Below, piece after piece: positions 1 through 5,831 of a DNA stretch of 8,897 nt. Origin of the DNA: Chloroflexota bacterium. Lineage in GTDB: Bacteria > Chloroflexota > Limnocylindria > Limnocylindrales > CSP1-4. The stretch covers positions 1-8,897 of the forward strand of contig JAKAMV010000360.1 in the NCBI GenBank assembly GCA_021812735.1, read 5' to 3'. The notes beneath the pieces are model-generated. The model was not told the origin of the DNA, made no database searches, and was given only the letters and a program-made list of their open reading frames with translations. Every line of letters begins with the position of its first letter. Position 1 is the first letter of the stretch. Both the position numbers and the translations under genes were made by a program.

Positions 1-131
1 TCCGATCTTATCCCGCGCACCCCGATGACGCGCTCGCCGCGCTCACCACGGCGACGATGCCGTGGCCCGGGCCGGCGCTCATCTGGGCCGAGGCGACCGC
101 GGGCCGAGCGCGCTTCCTGCCGGGTCGGTGA
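1..131 (+). CDS. 3' end of an unidentified protein gene
   Basis: A reading frame is open from the left edge (first full codon at 3) to a TGA at 129-131, giving 42 residues that end in ARFLPGR. About 36 of the 42 codons end in G or C, as in the window's clear genes. The competing frame 2 closes early at a TGA, and frame 1 gives an arginine/serine-rich translation typical of a shadow frame. The fragment includes a PWPGPALIW stretch but no domain I recognise, and the start lies outside the window. It ends about 14 bases before the candidate promoter of the tRNA gene. The coding call rests on codon bias and composition only. Confidence 0.5.
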   Translation, partial: RSYPAHPDDALAALTTATMPWPGPALIWAEATAGRARFLPGR

Positions 132-144
132 GCGAAGGTGGTGC

Positions 145-150
145 TAGACT
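145..150 (+). promoter_or_regulatory. Candidate -10 element of the tRNA-Pro gene
   Basis: TAGACT ends 9 bases before the first base of the tRNA (160), the distance expected if transcription starts a few bases ahead of the mature 5' end. TG at 142-143 with one base before the hexamer makes an extended -10 form. No TTGACA-like -35 box is seen at 16-18 bp spacing. The same hexamer occurs at 4658-4663. Confidence 0.5.
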
Positions 151-159
151 CAGCGCCCT

Positions 160-236
160 CGGGGCGTGGCGCAGCCTGGTAGCGCACCTGAATGGGGTTC
201 AGGAGGCCGAGCGTTCGAATCGCTCCGCCCCGACCA
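160..236 (+). tRNA. tRNA-Pro, anticodon GGG
   Basis: A complete 77-base cloverleaf. The acceptor stem CGGGGCG (160-166) pairs with CGCCCCG (226-232), and the D stem is GCGC/GCGC (169-172/182-185). The anticodon stem CCTGA/TCAGG (187-191/199-203) encloses loop ATGGGGT, so the anticodon is GGG at 194-196, followed by G37. The T stem is GAGCG/CGCTC with loop TTCGAAT. Discriminator A is at 233 and a genome-encoded CCA at 234-236. The C1-G72 pair and A73 are the usual identity elements of bacterial tRNA-Pro. Loop positions 32 and 38 are A and T and could form a Watson-Crick pair. It decodes CCC and CCU proline codons. Confidence 0.97.
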
Positions 237-254
237 CTCTCCCACGCACGAAAT

Positions 255-287
255 AGCCCCCGGAGTGGCCTCCGGGGGCTTTCGTTT
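255..287 (+). terminator. Intrinsic terminator after tRNA-Pro
   Basis: A perfect 11-bp stem (255-265 with 270-280, core GCCCCCGGAG) closes a TGGC loop and is followed by TTCGTTT. It starts 18 bases after the CCA end of the tRNA. On the opposite strand the stem is followed by ATTTCG, so it may also stop transcripts of the convergent CDGSH gene, whose stop codon is 56 bases away. Confidence 0.88.
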
Positions 288-342
288 GGGCGCCGTGCCG
301 AGTTGCGTACCGACGTCAACCCGGGCAGGCGGTCCCAAGCGC

Positions 343-564
343 TCAGCCGGCGTTGGCCTCGGCGGCCCGGACCTGGCTCTGGAACGCGGCCCCGCGGTGC
401 GAGCCGTCGCAGAACGGCTTGGTGTTGGAGTGGCCGCAGCGGCACAGGAACACGGGCTGGCCCTCGGGCACCGGGAACGCCCGACCCTGGCCGTCGAGGA
501 GGGTGACGGGCCCCTCCACCTTGAGGTTCCCGTTGTCGCGGACGGTGATGGTGACGTCGGGCAT
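343..564 (-). CDS. Small CDGSH-type iron-sulfur protein
   Basis: 73 residues, a typical size for single-domain bacterial CDGSH proteins. The metal-binding signature C-x-C-x2-S-x3-P-x-C-D-G-S-H is complete: C41, C43, S46, P50, C52, D53, G54, S55, H56. By family knowledge, the three cysteines and the histidine hold a redox-active, acid-labile 2Fe-2S cluster. The N-terminal 40 residues resemble the small beta-structured lead-in of this family (DNGNLKVEGPVTLLDG, then FPVPEGQPVFLC). No signal peptide or membrane helix is seen, so it is probably cytosolic. The ATG at 564 is chosen because GGAGGA lies four to five bases upstream (568-573 on the complement); longer versions of the frame have no ribosome site. 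It is the only - strand gene here and is divergent from the membrane protein at 681. Partner and physiological role are unknown. Confidence 0.93.
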   Translation of the reverse strand: MPDVTITVRDNGNLKVEGPVTLLDGQGRAFPVPEGQPVFLCRCGHSNTKPFCDGSHRGAAFQSQVRAAEANAG

Positions 565-651
565 GGTTCCTCCGTGGAGTGGCGGCGAGGGCAGGGCTGA
601 TGCCCAGCCCAATGCGGTTCGGGCTGCGACACCCTGCGGATCGCTCGCCCG

Positions 652-657
652 TATCAT
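652..657 (+). promoter_or_regulatory. Candidate -10 element of the small membrane protein gene
   Basis: TATCAT lies 23 bases before the ATG at 681, leaving room for a short leader that carries the GGAGG at 672-676. TA dinucleotides are scarce in this GC-rich gap. No convincing -35 box is seen. It belongs to the recurring TANNNT set in this window. Confidence 0.45.
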
Positions 658-680
658 CGCCCGGACTGAGCGGAGGCGAC

Positions 681-1085
681 ATGGGCGACAAGGGAACGGG
701 CGGGGCTGGCACCACCGGGGCGCCCCGGGACGCCAGCGCGACCGGGGCGCCCCGGGACGCCGGCACCACCGGGGCGCCCCGGGACGCCAGCACGCCCGAG
801 CGCCGGCCGGACCCGCCGCTGACGCGGTGGCGGTTCCTGGGCGCATTCGCGCTCGACTGCGCCCTGTTCTTCTGGGTGCTCGCGATCTTCGCCTTCGCCG
901 GTCTCGGCCCGCTCGGCGTGGCCCCGGCGATCGTGGTCGCGACCGCGCTCACAGGCCGGCTCGCCAAGATCCGCCACGTGCCCGCCCTGCTGGCGATCGG
1001 CACGCTGTCGTTCGTGACGATGGTCGCGATCACCTATGCCGTCGCGATCATGGTGGTGCTCCGCGCGGGCGGCGCGCCGGGCTGA
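681..1085 (+). CDS. Small membrane protein with repeat-containing N-terminus, function unknown
   Basis: 134 residues that match no family I recognise. Residues 1-50 are hydrophilic, rich in Gly, Ala, Pro and Thr, and include three copies of a nine-residue repeat beginning TGAPRDA (residues 12-38). Three hydrophobic stretches follow, at about 52-75, 78-92 and 101-127, consistent with a small integral membrane protein whose N-terminal tail is soluble. The charged segment GRLAKIRH (92-99) between the second and third stretches is probably a cytoplasmic loop. The ATG at 681 is chosen because GGAGG (672-676) sits four bases upstream; the longer frame from 579 would run through the promoter region. 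It is divergent from the CDGSH gene, with about 116 bases between the two starts, so the two could share control. Being a gene is well supported; no function can be assigned. Confidence 0.8.
   Translation: MGDKGTGGAGTTGAPRDASATGAPRDAGTTGAPRDASTPERRPDPPLTRWRFLGAFALDCALFFWVLAIFAFAGLGPLGVAPAIVVATALTGRLAKIRHVPALLAIGTLSFVTMVAITYAVAIMVVLRAGGAPG
714..794 (+). repeat. Three tandem 27-bp repeats with internal palindromes
   Basis: Three in-frame units (714-740, 741-767, 768-794) encode TGAPRDASA, TGAPRDAGT and TGAPRDAST. Each holds the perfect 14-bp palindrome CCGGGGCGCCCCGG (715-728, 742-755, 769-782). The first 20 bases of each unit (ACCGGGGCGCCCCGGGACGC) are identical; differences fall in the last two or three codons. 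The near-identity points to recent duplication or slippage, and because the unit is a multiple of three, copy changes keep the frame. Confidence 0.95.
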
Positions 1086-1121
1086 CGGCGTCGGCTGTCC
1101 CGGCCCGCGGCCCGGAGGGGT

Positions 1122-1135
1122 CGGCTCCGGAGCCG
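1122..1135 (+). promoter_or_regulatory. Perfect 14-bp palindrome beside the flavoprotein promoter
   Basis: CGGCTCCGGAGCCG is a perfect palindrome ending six bases before the candidate -10 hexamer at 1142. It would occupy the -35/spacer region, where a repressor operator could sit. It also follows the stop of the preceding gene by 36 bases and could fold as a short hairpin with a CCGG loop, but it has no T-tract. At this G+C content a chance origin is possible. Confidence 0.35.
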
Positions 1136-1141
1136 GGCGCC

Positions 1142-1147
1142 TAGCAT
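1142..1147 (+). promoter_or_regulatory. Candidate -10 element of the flavoprotein gene
   Basis: TAGCAT lies 59 bases before the GTG start at 1207, in the 121-base gap after the previous stop. The same hexamer precedes moaC at 8450-8455. No -35 box is evident; a 14-bp palindrome occupies that position. Confidence 0.42.
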
Positions 1148-1206
1148 GCGCACGGCGCGGCGAGACCGCCACCGGGGCGACCGGCGCCGTGGACGAGGGG
1201 CTGACC

Positions 1207-3681
1207 GTGCTCGAGGCGCAGGCGAGGAAGGGGCCGATCCCCGACCGCGCGCGGGCGGTGATCATCGGCGGGGGCGCCATCGGCACCAGCATCGCGTACC
1301 ACCTGGCGAGGCTGGGCTGGACGGACGTCGTCCTCCTGGAGCGGAGGCAGCTGACGGCCGGCACCACGTGGCACGCGGCCGGGCTGATCACCTCGGCCGG
1401 CATGGCCACCGAGACGCTGCTCTGGATGTCCCGCTACACGCGCGACCTGTGCGCCTCGCTGGAGGCCGAGACGGGCCAGGCGACCGGCTTCCGGCCCATC
1501 GGCCACTGCCACCTCGCCACCACCCGCGAGCGGCTGGAGACGCTGCGCCGCGAGGCCGCGTTCGTCCGGACGTTCGGCGTGGACGACCAGGAGATCTCGG
1601 CCGGCGAGTTCGCGAAGCTCTGGCCGGCGGCCAGGACCGACGACATCCTGGCCGCCTTCTACGTTCCCGACGAGGGCCGCGCGAACCCGGCCGACCTCAC
1701 CCAGGCCTACGCCAAGGGCGCCCGCATGCGGGGCGCGCGCCTGGCGGAGGGCGTGACCGTCACGGGCATCACGCAGGTGAGGGGCCGGGTCACGGGCGTC
1801 CTGACCGACCGGGGGCCAATCCGTGCCGACGTGGTGGTGAACGCCGCTGGCATGTGGGGCCGCGAGGTTGGCGCCATGGCCGGCGTGAGCGTGCCGCTGC
1901 AGGCCGCCGAGCACTACTACCTCATCACCGACACCGTCCCTTGGGCGCACCCGGACCTGCCGGTGGTGGAGGACCCGGACCGCTACGGCTACTACCGCGA
2001 GGAGGGCGGCGGCATCATGGTCGGGCTGTTCGAGCCCGTGGCCAAGGCGTGGTCGCTGGACCGCGTCCCGCAGGACATCGCGTTCGCCAGCCTGGATCCG
2101 GACTGGGGGCGCATCACGCCGTTCCTCGACGGGGCGATGGACCGCTTCCCCAGCCTCCGCGAGGCCGGCGTCCGGACGCTGTTCTGCGGCCCCGAGTCGT
2201 TCACGCCGGACACGATGCCCCAGCTCGGCGAGGCGCCGGAGCTCCGCGGCTTCTACGTGGCGGCGGGGCTCAACTCGCTAGGCATCCTGCTCAGCGGTGG
2301 CGTCGGATCCGTGGTGGCGGAGCTGATCGACACCGGGATCGCGCCGGTGGACCTGTCGGGTATGCACGTGGACCGCACGCAGGCCTTCGAGACCAGCCGC
2401 CGCTACCGGCGCGACCGGGCGGTGGAGCAGCTGGGCCGGCTGTTCGGCGACTCGGGCTTCCCCAACTGGCGTCCCAAGACGGCCCGCAACGTCCGGCGCT
2501 CCGTCATCCACGATCGTCTGGCCGCCGCCGGCGCCCACTTCGCGCCGTCGTCCGGCTTCGAGTACGCGGAGTGGTTCGCGCCCGGCGGGCAGCCGCTCGA
2601 GATCAAGGTCGGCTGGGGGAGGGACGCCTCGTTCCCGCTCCAGGCTGCCGAGCACCGGGCCGTCCGCGAGGGCGTGGGCGTGATCGACATGAGCATCATG
2701 GCCAAGGTGCTGGTCCAGGGCCGGGACGCGGAGACCGTGCTCAACCGCGTGTGCGCGAACAACGTGGCCGTGGAGCCGGGGCGCCTGGTCTACACCCAGT
2801 GGTGCAACGAGGCGGGCGGCATCGAAGCGGACGTCACCGTGACGCGCCTCGCGGAGGACCGGTTCCTGGTGGTGGCCACGGACACGATCCACCGGCGCCT
2901 GGAGGCGTGGATCCGGCGGCACACGCCGGACGGCGCCAATCTCACGACCGCGGACGTGACCGCCGGCACCACGCTCCTGACGGTCCAGGGCCCCCGCTCC
3001 CGAGAGCTGCTCCAGGGGCTGACGGGCGCGGATCTGTCCAGCGACGCGTTCCCGTACCTCGCGGCCCGCGAGATCGACCTCGGCTACGCCCGTGTCTGGG
3101 CGATGCGCGTGACCTACGTCGGCGAGCTGGGCTACGAGCTCCACATCCCCGCCGACCAGGCGCTCACCGTCTACGAGCAGCTGTCCGAGGCGGGCGCGGC
3201 GGTCGGCCTCGCCAACGTGGGCCTGGGCGCGATGGGCAGCCTGCGCCTGGAGAAGGCGTACCGCGACTACGGGGTGGACATAGACAACACCGACACGCCG
3301 CTCGACGCCGGGCTCGGCTTCGCGGTGGCGTGGGACAAGCCGGGCGGCTTCGTCGGGCGCGAGGCGCTGCTGCGGCAGCGGGCGTCCCGGGTGCCGAGGC
3401 GCCGCCTGGTGCAGGTGCTCGCCCTTGACCCGGGGCCGCTCCTGTACGGCCACGAGCCCCTCCACCGGCGCGGACGCCTCGTGGGGCGCAACCGGGTCGG
3501 CGCCTACGGGCACACGCTTGGCGGGGCCGTGGGGCTGGCGATGCTCGAGGACGAGGCGGGCCTGCCCGCAGCGGACGTCCCCGGCGACGACTACGAGATC
3601 GACGTGGCGGGCGTGCGCTGCCCCGCTCGCGTGTCGCTGCGGCCGCTGTACGACCCGGAGCGGGCGCGGATCCTCGCCTGA
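1207..3681 (+). CDS. Dimethylglycine/sarcosine dehydrogenase-like FAD oxidoreductase with GcvT folate domain
   Basis: 824 residues, the usual length for the dimethylglycine/sarcosine dehydrogenase family. Such enzymes oxidatively N-demethylate glycine derivatives and can pass the one-carbon unit to tetrahydrofolate. The N-terminal FAD domain has the dinucleotide motif GGGAIG (21-26). LTAGTTWHAAGL (49-60) follows, in which H56 aligns with the histidine that covalently binds FAD in this family. EHYYLITD (235-242) and the late FAD motif ending LNSLGILLSGGVGS (355-368) complete the domain. A linker domain spans about 370-430. The GcvT-type domain starts near 445; D542 in GGIEADVTV matches the catalytic aspartate region of T-protein, and YVGELGYEL (637-645) and LRLEKAYRDYG (679-689) are typical. 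GTG 1207 is chosen because GAGGGG (1195-1200) lies six bases upstream and it gives a normal N-terminus; GTG 1189 is possible. No neighbour belongs to glycine betaine catabolism, so the substrate is unproven. Confidence 0.93.
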   Translation: MLEAQARKGPIPDRARAVIIGGGAIGTSIAYHLARLGWTDVVLLERRQLTAGTTWHAAGLITSAGMATETLLWMSRYTRDLCASLEAETGQATGFRPIGHCHLATTRERLETLRREAAFVRTFGVDDQEISAGEFAKLWPAARTDDILAAFYVPDEGRANPADLTQAYAKGARMRGARLAEGVTVTGITQVRGRVTGVLTDRGPIRADVVVNAAGMWGREVGAMAGVSVPLQAAEHYYLITDTVPWAHPDLPVVEDPDRYGYYREEGGGIMVGLFEPVAKAWSLDRVPQDIAFASLDPDWGRITPFLDGAMDRFPSLREAGVRTLFCGPESFTPDTMPQLGEAPELRGFYVAAGLNSLGILLSGGVGSVVAELIDTGIAPVDLSGMHVDRTQAFETSRRYRRDRAVEQLGRLFGDSGFPNWRPKTARNVRRSVIHDRLAAAGAHFAPSSGFEYAEWFAPGGQPLEIKVGWGRDASFPLQAAEHRAVREGVGVIDMSIMAKVLVQGRDAETVLNRVCANNVAVEPGRLVYTQWCNEAGGIEADVTVTRLAEDRFLVVATDTIHRRLEAWIRRHTPDGANLTTADVTAGTTLLTVQGPRSRELLQGLTGADLSSDAFPYLAAREIDLGYARVWAMRVTYVGELGYELHIPADQALTVYEQLSEAGAAVGLANVGLGAMGSLRLEKAYRDYGVDIDNTDTPLDAGLGFAVAWDKPGGFVGREALLRQRASRVPRRRLVQVLALDPGPLLYGHEPLHRRGRLVGRNRVGAYGHTLGGAVGLAMLEDEAGLPAADVPGDDYEIDVAGVRCPARVSLRPLYDPERARILA

Positions 3682-3740
3682 GCCCGACCGCGGACCGGCG
3701 GCGGGCGGCGCGATGCCTGCCTCGCGGCGGGCCGCCACCG

Positions 3741-3746
3741 TATCCT
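3741..3746 (+). promoter_or_regulatory. Candidate -10 element of the RDD gene
   Basis: TATCCT lies 40 bases before the ATG at 3787 in the 105-base gap after the flavoprotein stop. An 11-bp interrupted palindrome, GGCGGGCCGCC (3726-3736), ends four bases before it. No -35 box is evident. Confidence 0.38.
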
Positions 3747-3786
3747 CTCGCTGGGCGCGCCGCCTGGCGTGCAGCAGGAGGCCGCG

Positions 3787-4596
3787 ATGACCTGGCTCGA
3801 CCCAAGCGACGACCGGGCGACGCAGGGCCCCCCGGCCGATCCCGAGGGAGGCGCCCCGGCGCCCACGCCCGTCCACCCGCCGGCCGGCGGGCCGCCGCCG
3901 GCGTGGGATCGCCCTCCGGTGCCGCTCGCCCCGTGGGGGCCGCCGGGGATGGCGCCGGGGATGGCGCCCGCGGGCGGCGGGGCAACGGGCCTCCGGTACG
4001 GCCGCACGGTTGATCGCGCCATGGCGTGGTGGCTCGACAGCGTCCTCGTGGCCGTCCCTGCCTACGCGATCGCGGCGCTGGTTGGCGGCGGGGCGGTCTC
4101 GAGCGGCCTGCGTCTCGGTGGCGCCTCGCTGGTGGCCGGGGTGATCGCCGTCGGCATCCACCTGCTGTACTTCGTGGGCTTCTGGACCGGGGGCTCGCGG
4201 GCCACCCCCGGCATGCGCCTGATGAAGCTCCAGATCGGCGACGCCGGGACCGGCGCGGTGCCGACCGTCCGGCAGGGGCTGGTCCGGTGGCTCGCGCTGG
4301 GCGGCGCATTCCAGGTTGCCGAGATCCTTCCCGGCACGGACTGGGTGAGCGTCGCCTCGTTCGCCTGGGTCTTCGTCCTGCTGGCCTCCACGGCCACCAG
4401 CCCCACGAAGCAGGGCCTGCACGACCGGATGGCCGGCACGGCCCTCGTGCAGCCGCTCGACGCCAAGACGCCCGCTCGGGCGTGCCTGGTCCTCGTGATC
4501 GGCCTGGTTGTCGTGTGGCTGGTCGCGGCGGCGGTGCTCGTCCTCCTGGGCGGGCAGATCTCGGGGATCCTCTCGAGCGTCGGCGCGTCGGTCTGA
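3787..4596 (+). CDS. RDD-family membrane protein with proline-rich N-terminus
   Basis: 269 residues. Residues 1-68 are rich in Pro, Gly and Ala (for example APWGPPGMAPGMAPAGGG) and probably form a disordered cytoplasmic tail. The RDD domain starts at about 70: RTVDRAMAWWLD (73-84) carries the arginine and aspartates that name the family. GGSRATPGMRLMKLQI (135-150) and PTKQGLHDRMAGT (206-218) are the other usual conserved blocks. Hydrophobic segments lie at about 80-100, 112-133, 165-201 (probably two) and 231-256; the last is an extra C-terminal helix outside the domain. RDD proteins are mostly uncharacterised; some have been linked to ion exchange, which cannot be inferred here. ATG 3787 is chosen for AGGAGG (3776-3781) five bases upstream rather than the in-frame GTG at 3769, which lacks one. 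Confidence 0.9.
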   Translation: MTWLDPSDDRATQGPPADPEGGAPAPTPVHPPAGGPPPAWDRPPVPLAPWGPPGMAPGMAPAGGGATGLRYGRTVDRAMAWWLDSVLVAVPAYAIAALVGGGAVSSGLRLGGASLVAGVIAVGIHLLYFVGFWTGGSRATPGMRLMKLQIGDAGTGAVPTVRQGLVRWLALGGAFQVAEILPGTDWVSVASFAWVFVLLASTATSPTKQGLHDRMAGTALVQPLDAKTPARACLVLVIGLVVVWLVAAAVLVLLGGQISGILSSVGASV

Positions 4597-4642
4597 GGCG
4601 CCGGCCGCGGCGGGAGCGGTCGGGGACGGCCCCGCCGGCGCC
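4597..4642 (+). terminator. GC-rich stem-loop after the RDD gene, possible terminator
   Basis: Immediately after the stop codon, GGCGCCGGC (4597-4605) can pair with GCCGGCGCC (4634-4642) across a 28-base loop. A competing inner hairpin, CGGGG-ACGG-CCCCG (4621-4634), is also possible. There is no T-tract, so this is at best a weak or factor-assisted terminator. A candidate promoter follows 15 bases later. Confidence 0.3.
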
Positions 4643-4657
4643 GTGCCGCGACGAGGC

Positions 4658-4663
4658 TAGACT
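4658..4663 (+). promoter_or_regulatory. Candidate -10 element of the 118-residue protein gene
   Basis: TAGACT in the context GGCTAGACTCT closely matches the tRNA promoter hexamer at 145-150. It is 74 bases before the GTG at 4738. The intervening leader can form a small hairpin, GTGGC-GGC-GCCAC (4706-4718), ending seven bases before the ribosome site. Confidence 0.45.
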
Positions 4664-4737
4664 CTGGCTGCGTGCAGGCCGACGTCCGGGCGCCCATCCC
4701 GCGGAGTGGCGGCGCCACCCAGCCCAAGGAGGCCATC

Positions 4738-5094
4738 GTGTCAGAGCCGGTCGAGGTCCAGTACTTCTACAAGACCAGGTGGGGCCACCACGACGAGTGG
4801 ACGGCGCTGTTCCTCAAGAACCACTGGCCCATCCTTCGCGAGCAGCTGGCGGCGGGCCGCTTCACCGCCGTCCGCATGGCGACGCCGCGCTTCCACGGCG
4901 ACGGGCTGGCCGGCTGGGACGTCATGGTCTCCATCACCTACCGAGACTGGGCCGCGATGGAGCAGCACTCCGAAGCCGAGATCGTCGGGCGGCTCTATCC
5001 GGACCAGGCGACGTTCCGGGCGGAGGAGGCGCGCCGGTTCGAGATCCTCGAGGCCCACTGGGACGTCGTGCTCGAGGAGCGGGAGCTGCCCTGA
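4738..5094 (+). CDS. Conserved-looking small soluble protein, possible dimeric alpha/beta-barrel fold
   Basis: 118 residues without membrane segments or a signal peptide. I do not recognise a named family with certainty. The pattern of predicted elements is strand (VEVQYFYKT, 5-13), amphipathic helix (18-40), strand (FTAVRMATPRF, 42-52), strand (WDVMVSITYRD, 60-70), helix (71-106) and strand (WDVVLEERE, 108-116). This order suits the ferredoxin-like halves of dimeric alpha/beta-barrel proteins, which include monooxygenase-like and EthD-like families. Clustered aromatic and His residues (Y9, F10, Y11, W15, H17, H18, W22, H29, W30) could line a pocket. The GTG at 4738 is chosen because a full AAGGAGG (4726-4732) sits five bases upstream; the in-frame GTG at 4672 has none. 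It appears to be transcribed alone. The fold assignment is inference. Confidence 0.8.
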   Translation: MSEPVEVQYFYKTRWGHHDEWTALFLKNHWPILREQLAAGRFTAVRMATPRFHGDGLAGWDVMVSITYRDWAAMEQHSEAEIVGRLYPDQATFRAEEARRFEILEAHWDVVLEERELP

Positions 5095-5123
5095 CCGCCG
5101 CGGCCGCGCCGGGGCCGTACCGG

Positions 5124-5129
5124 TACCAT
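5124..5129 (+). promoter_or_regulatory. Candidate -10 element of a leaderless transcript
   Basis: TACCAT ends six bases before the GTG at 5136, so transcription would begin at or next to the start codon. No ribosome-binding sequence is present between 5095 and 5135, which fits leaderless translation. The hexamer belongs to the TANNNT set seen elsewhere in this window. Confidence 0.4.
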
Positions 5130-5135
5130 CGGCCG

Positions 5136-5831
5136 GTGACCGCCATCGCCCGAGACCGGATCGCCGCCCTCGTCGTCGGCCTGAGCGCCGCCGTCGTCAT
5201 CATCGCGGTCGCCATCCTGCCGTTCCTGACGCCCGTGTGGATGGCCGTGGGCCAGGCGCAGGCGCAGGCGACGGCCTGGACCGGGTACACGGATGCCCAG
5301 CTGAGCTACGTCACGGGCGCCATCGTCCATGACCTGGTGGTTGGCCCGCCGGACTTCGCAGTGGCGCTGCCAGGGACGGCCGTGCCCGTCCTGACCCCGG
5401 CCGAGCGTTCCCACATGCGCGACGTGCGGGGCGTGTTCGCCGGGTTCTACGCGGTCGCGACGGTTGCCGCGCTCGTGCTCGTCGCCGCGTTCGCCCTCGC
5501 CCGGGGACGCGGCGCCCGGGCACGCCTGTGGCGTTGGCTGGCGCGCGCCGGCGTGGTGATCGCGGCGGTGACGCTCGTGGGCGGCGGGCTCGGCGTGCTC
5601 GTGTTCGACCAGGCCTTCACGCTGTTCCACGAGGTCTTCTTCCCCGAGGGGAACTGGTCGTTCGACCCGCGCGTGTCGAAGCTGGTCCAGATCTTCCCCG
5701 ACCAGTTCTGGTCCGACACCACGGTCGGGGTGGGGATCGTGATCGTGGCGCTCGCCCTCGCCCTCCGGTGGCTGGCCGGCCGCCGCGCCGCCCGCCTGGG
5801 ATCCGGCGCCGCCGGGGCGACGGCGTCGTGA
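5136..5831 (+). CDS. DUF1461/TIGR01906 (Lit-like) integral membrane protein
   Basis: 231 residues, near the usual size of the TIGR01906/DUF1461 family. Hydrophobic segments lie at about 10-38, 100-122, 137-157 and 195-214. The conserved blocks are visible: ERSHMRDVRGVF (90-101) and, after the third segment, FDQAFTLFHEVFF (157-169) running into NWSFDP (173-178). H93 and H165 lie in these blocks and are probably the family's conserved histidines. The family includes Lit, the Firmicute lipoprotein intramolecular transacylase that moves an acyl chain onto the N-terminal cysteine to make lyso-form lipoproteins. Whether this distant, high-GC homologue does the same is inference. GTG 5136 is chosen because everything upstream in frame overlaps other genes and the family begins just before the first helix. 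Its TGA (5829-5831) overlaps the protease start, implying translational coupling. Confidence 0.85.
   Translation: MTAIARDRIAALVVGLSAAVVIIAVAILPFLTPVWMAVGQAQAQATAWTGYTDAQLSYVTGAIVHDLVVGPPDFAVALPGTAVPVLTPAERSHMRDVRGVFAGFYAVATVAALVLVAAFALARGRGARARLWRWLARAGVVIAAVTLVGGGLGVLVFDQAFTLFHEVFFPEGNWSFDPRVSKLVQIFPDQFWSDTTVGVGIVIVALALALRWLAGRRAARLGSGAAGATAS

Noticed and set aside
62..256. 64-codon + strand frame over the tRNA
   Set aside because: It runs through the tRNA gene and into the terminator stem; a coding role is implausible.
714..794. CRISPR-like repeat array
   Set aside because: The 27-bp units are directly adjacent with no spacers, lie in frame within a gene, and encode a peptide repeat. No cas genes are present.
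1036..1206. Longer start for the flavoprotein at ATG 1036
   Set aside because: It would overlap the membrane protein gene by 50 bases and run across the candidate promoter. The added residues are low-complexity, and GTG 1207 has a good ribosome site and gives the usual family N-terminus.
2278..4422. 714-codon open frame on the - strand, and a 760-codon + frame at 1146-3428
   Set aside because: Both lie over the flavoprotein gene, and the - strand frame also runs over the RDD gene. Their translations are rich in Arg, Gly, Pro and His with no family motifs, as expected from alternative frames of GC-biased coding DNA.
4026..5135. Long in-frame extension upstream of the DUF1461 gene
   Set aside because: It overlaps the RDD gene and the 118-residue gene and translates to low-complexity Arg/Gly/Pro sequence. 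Family similarity begins only at the GTG at 5136.
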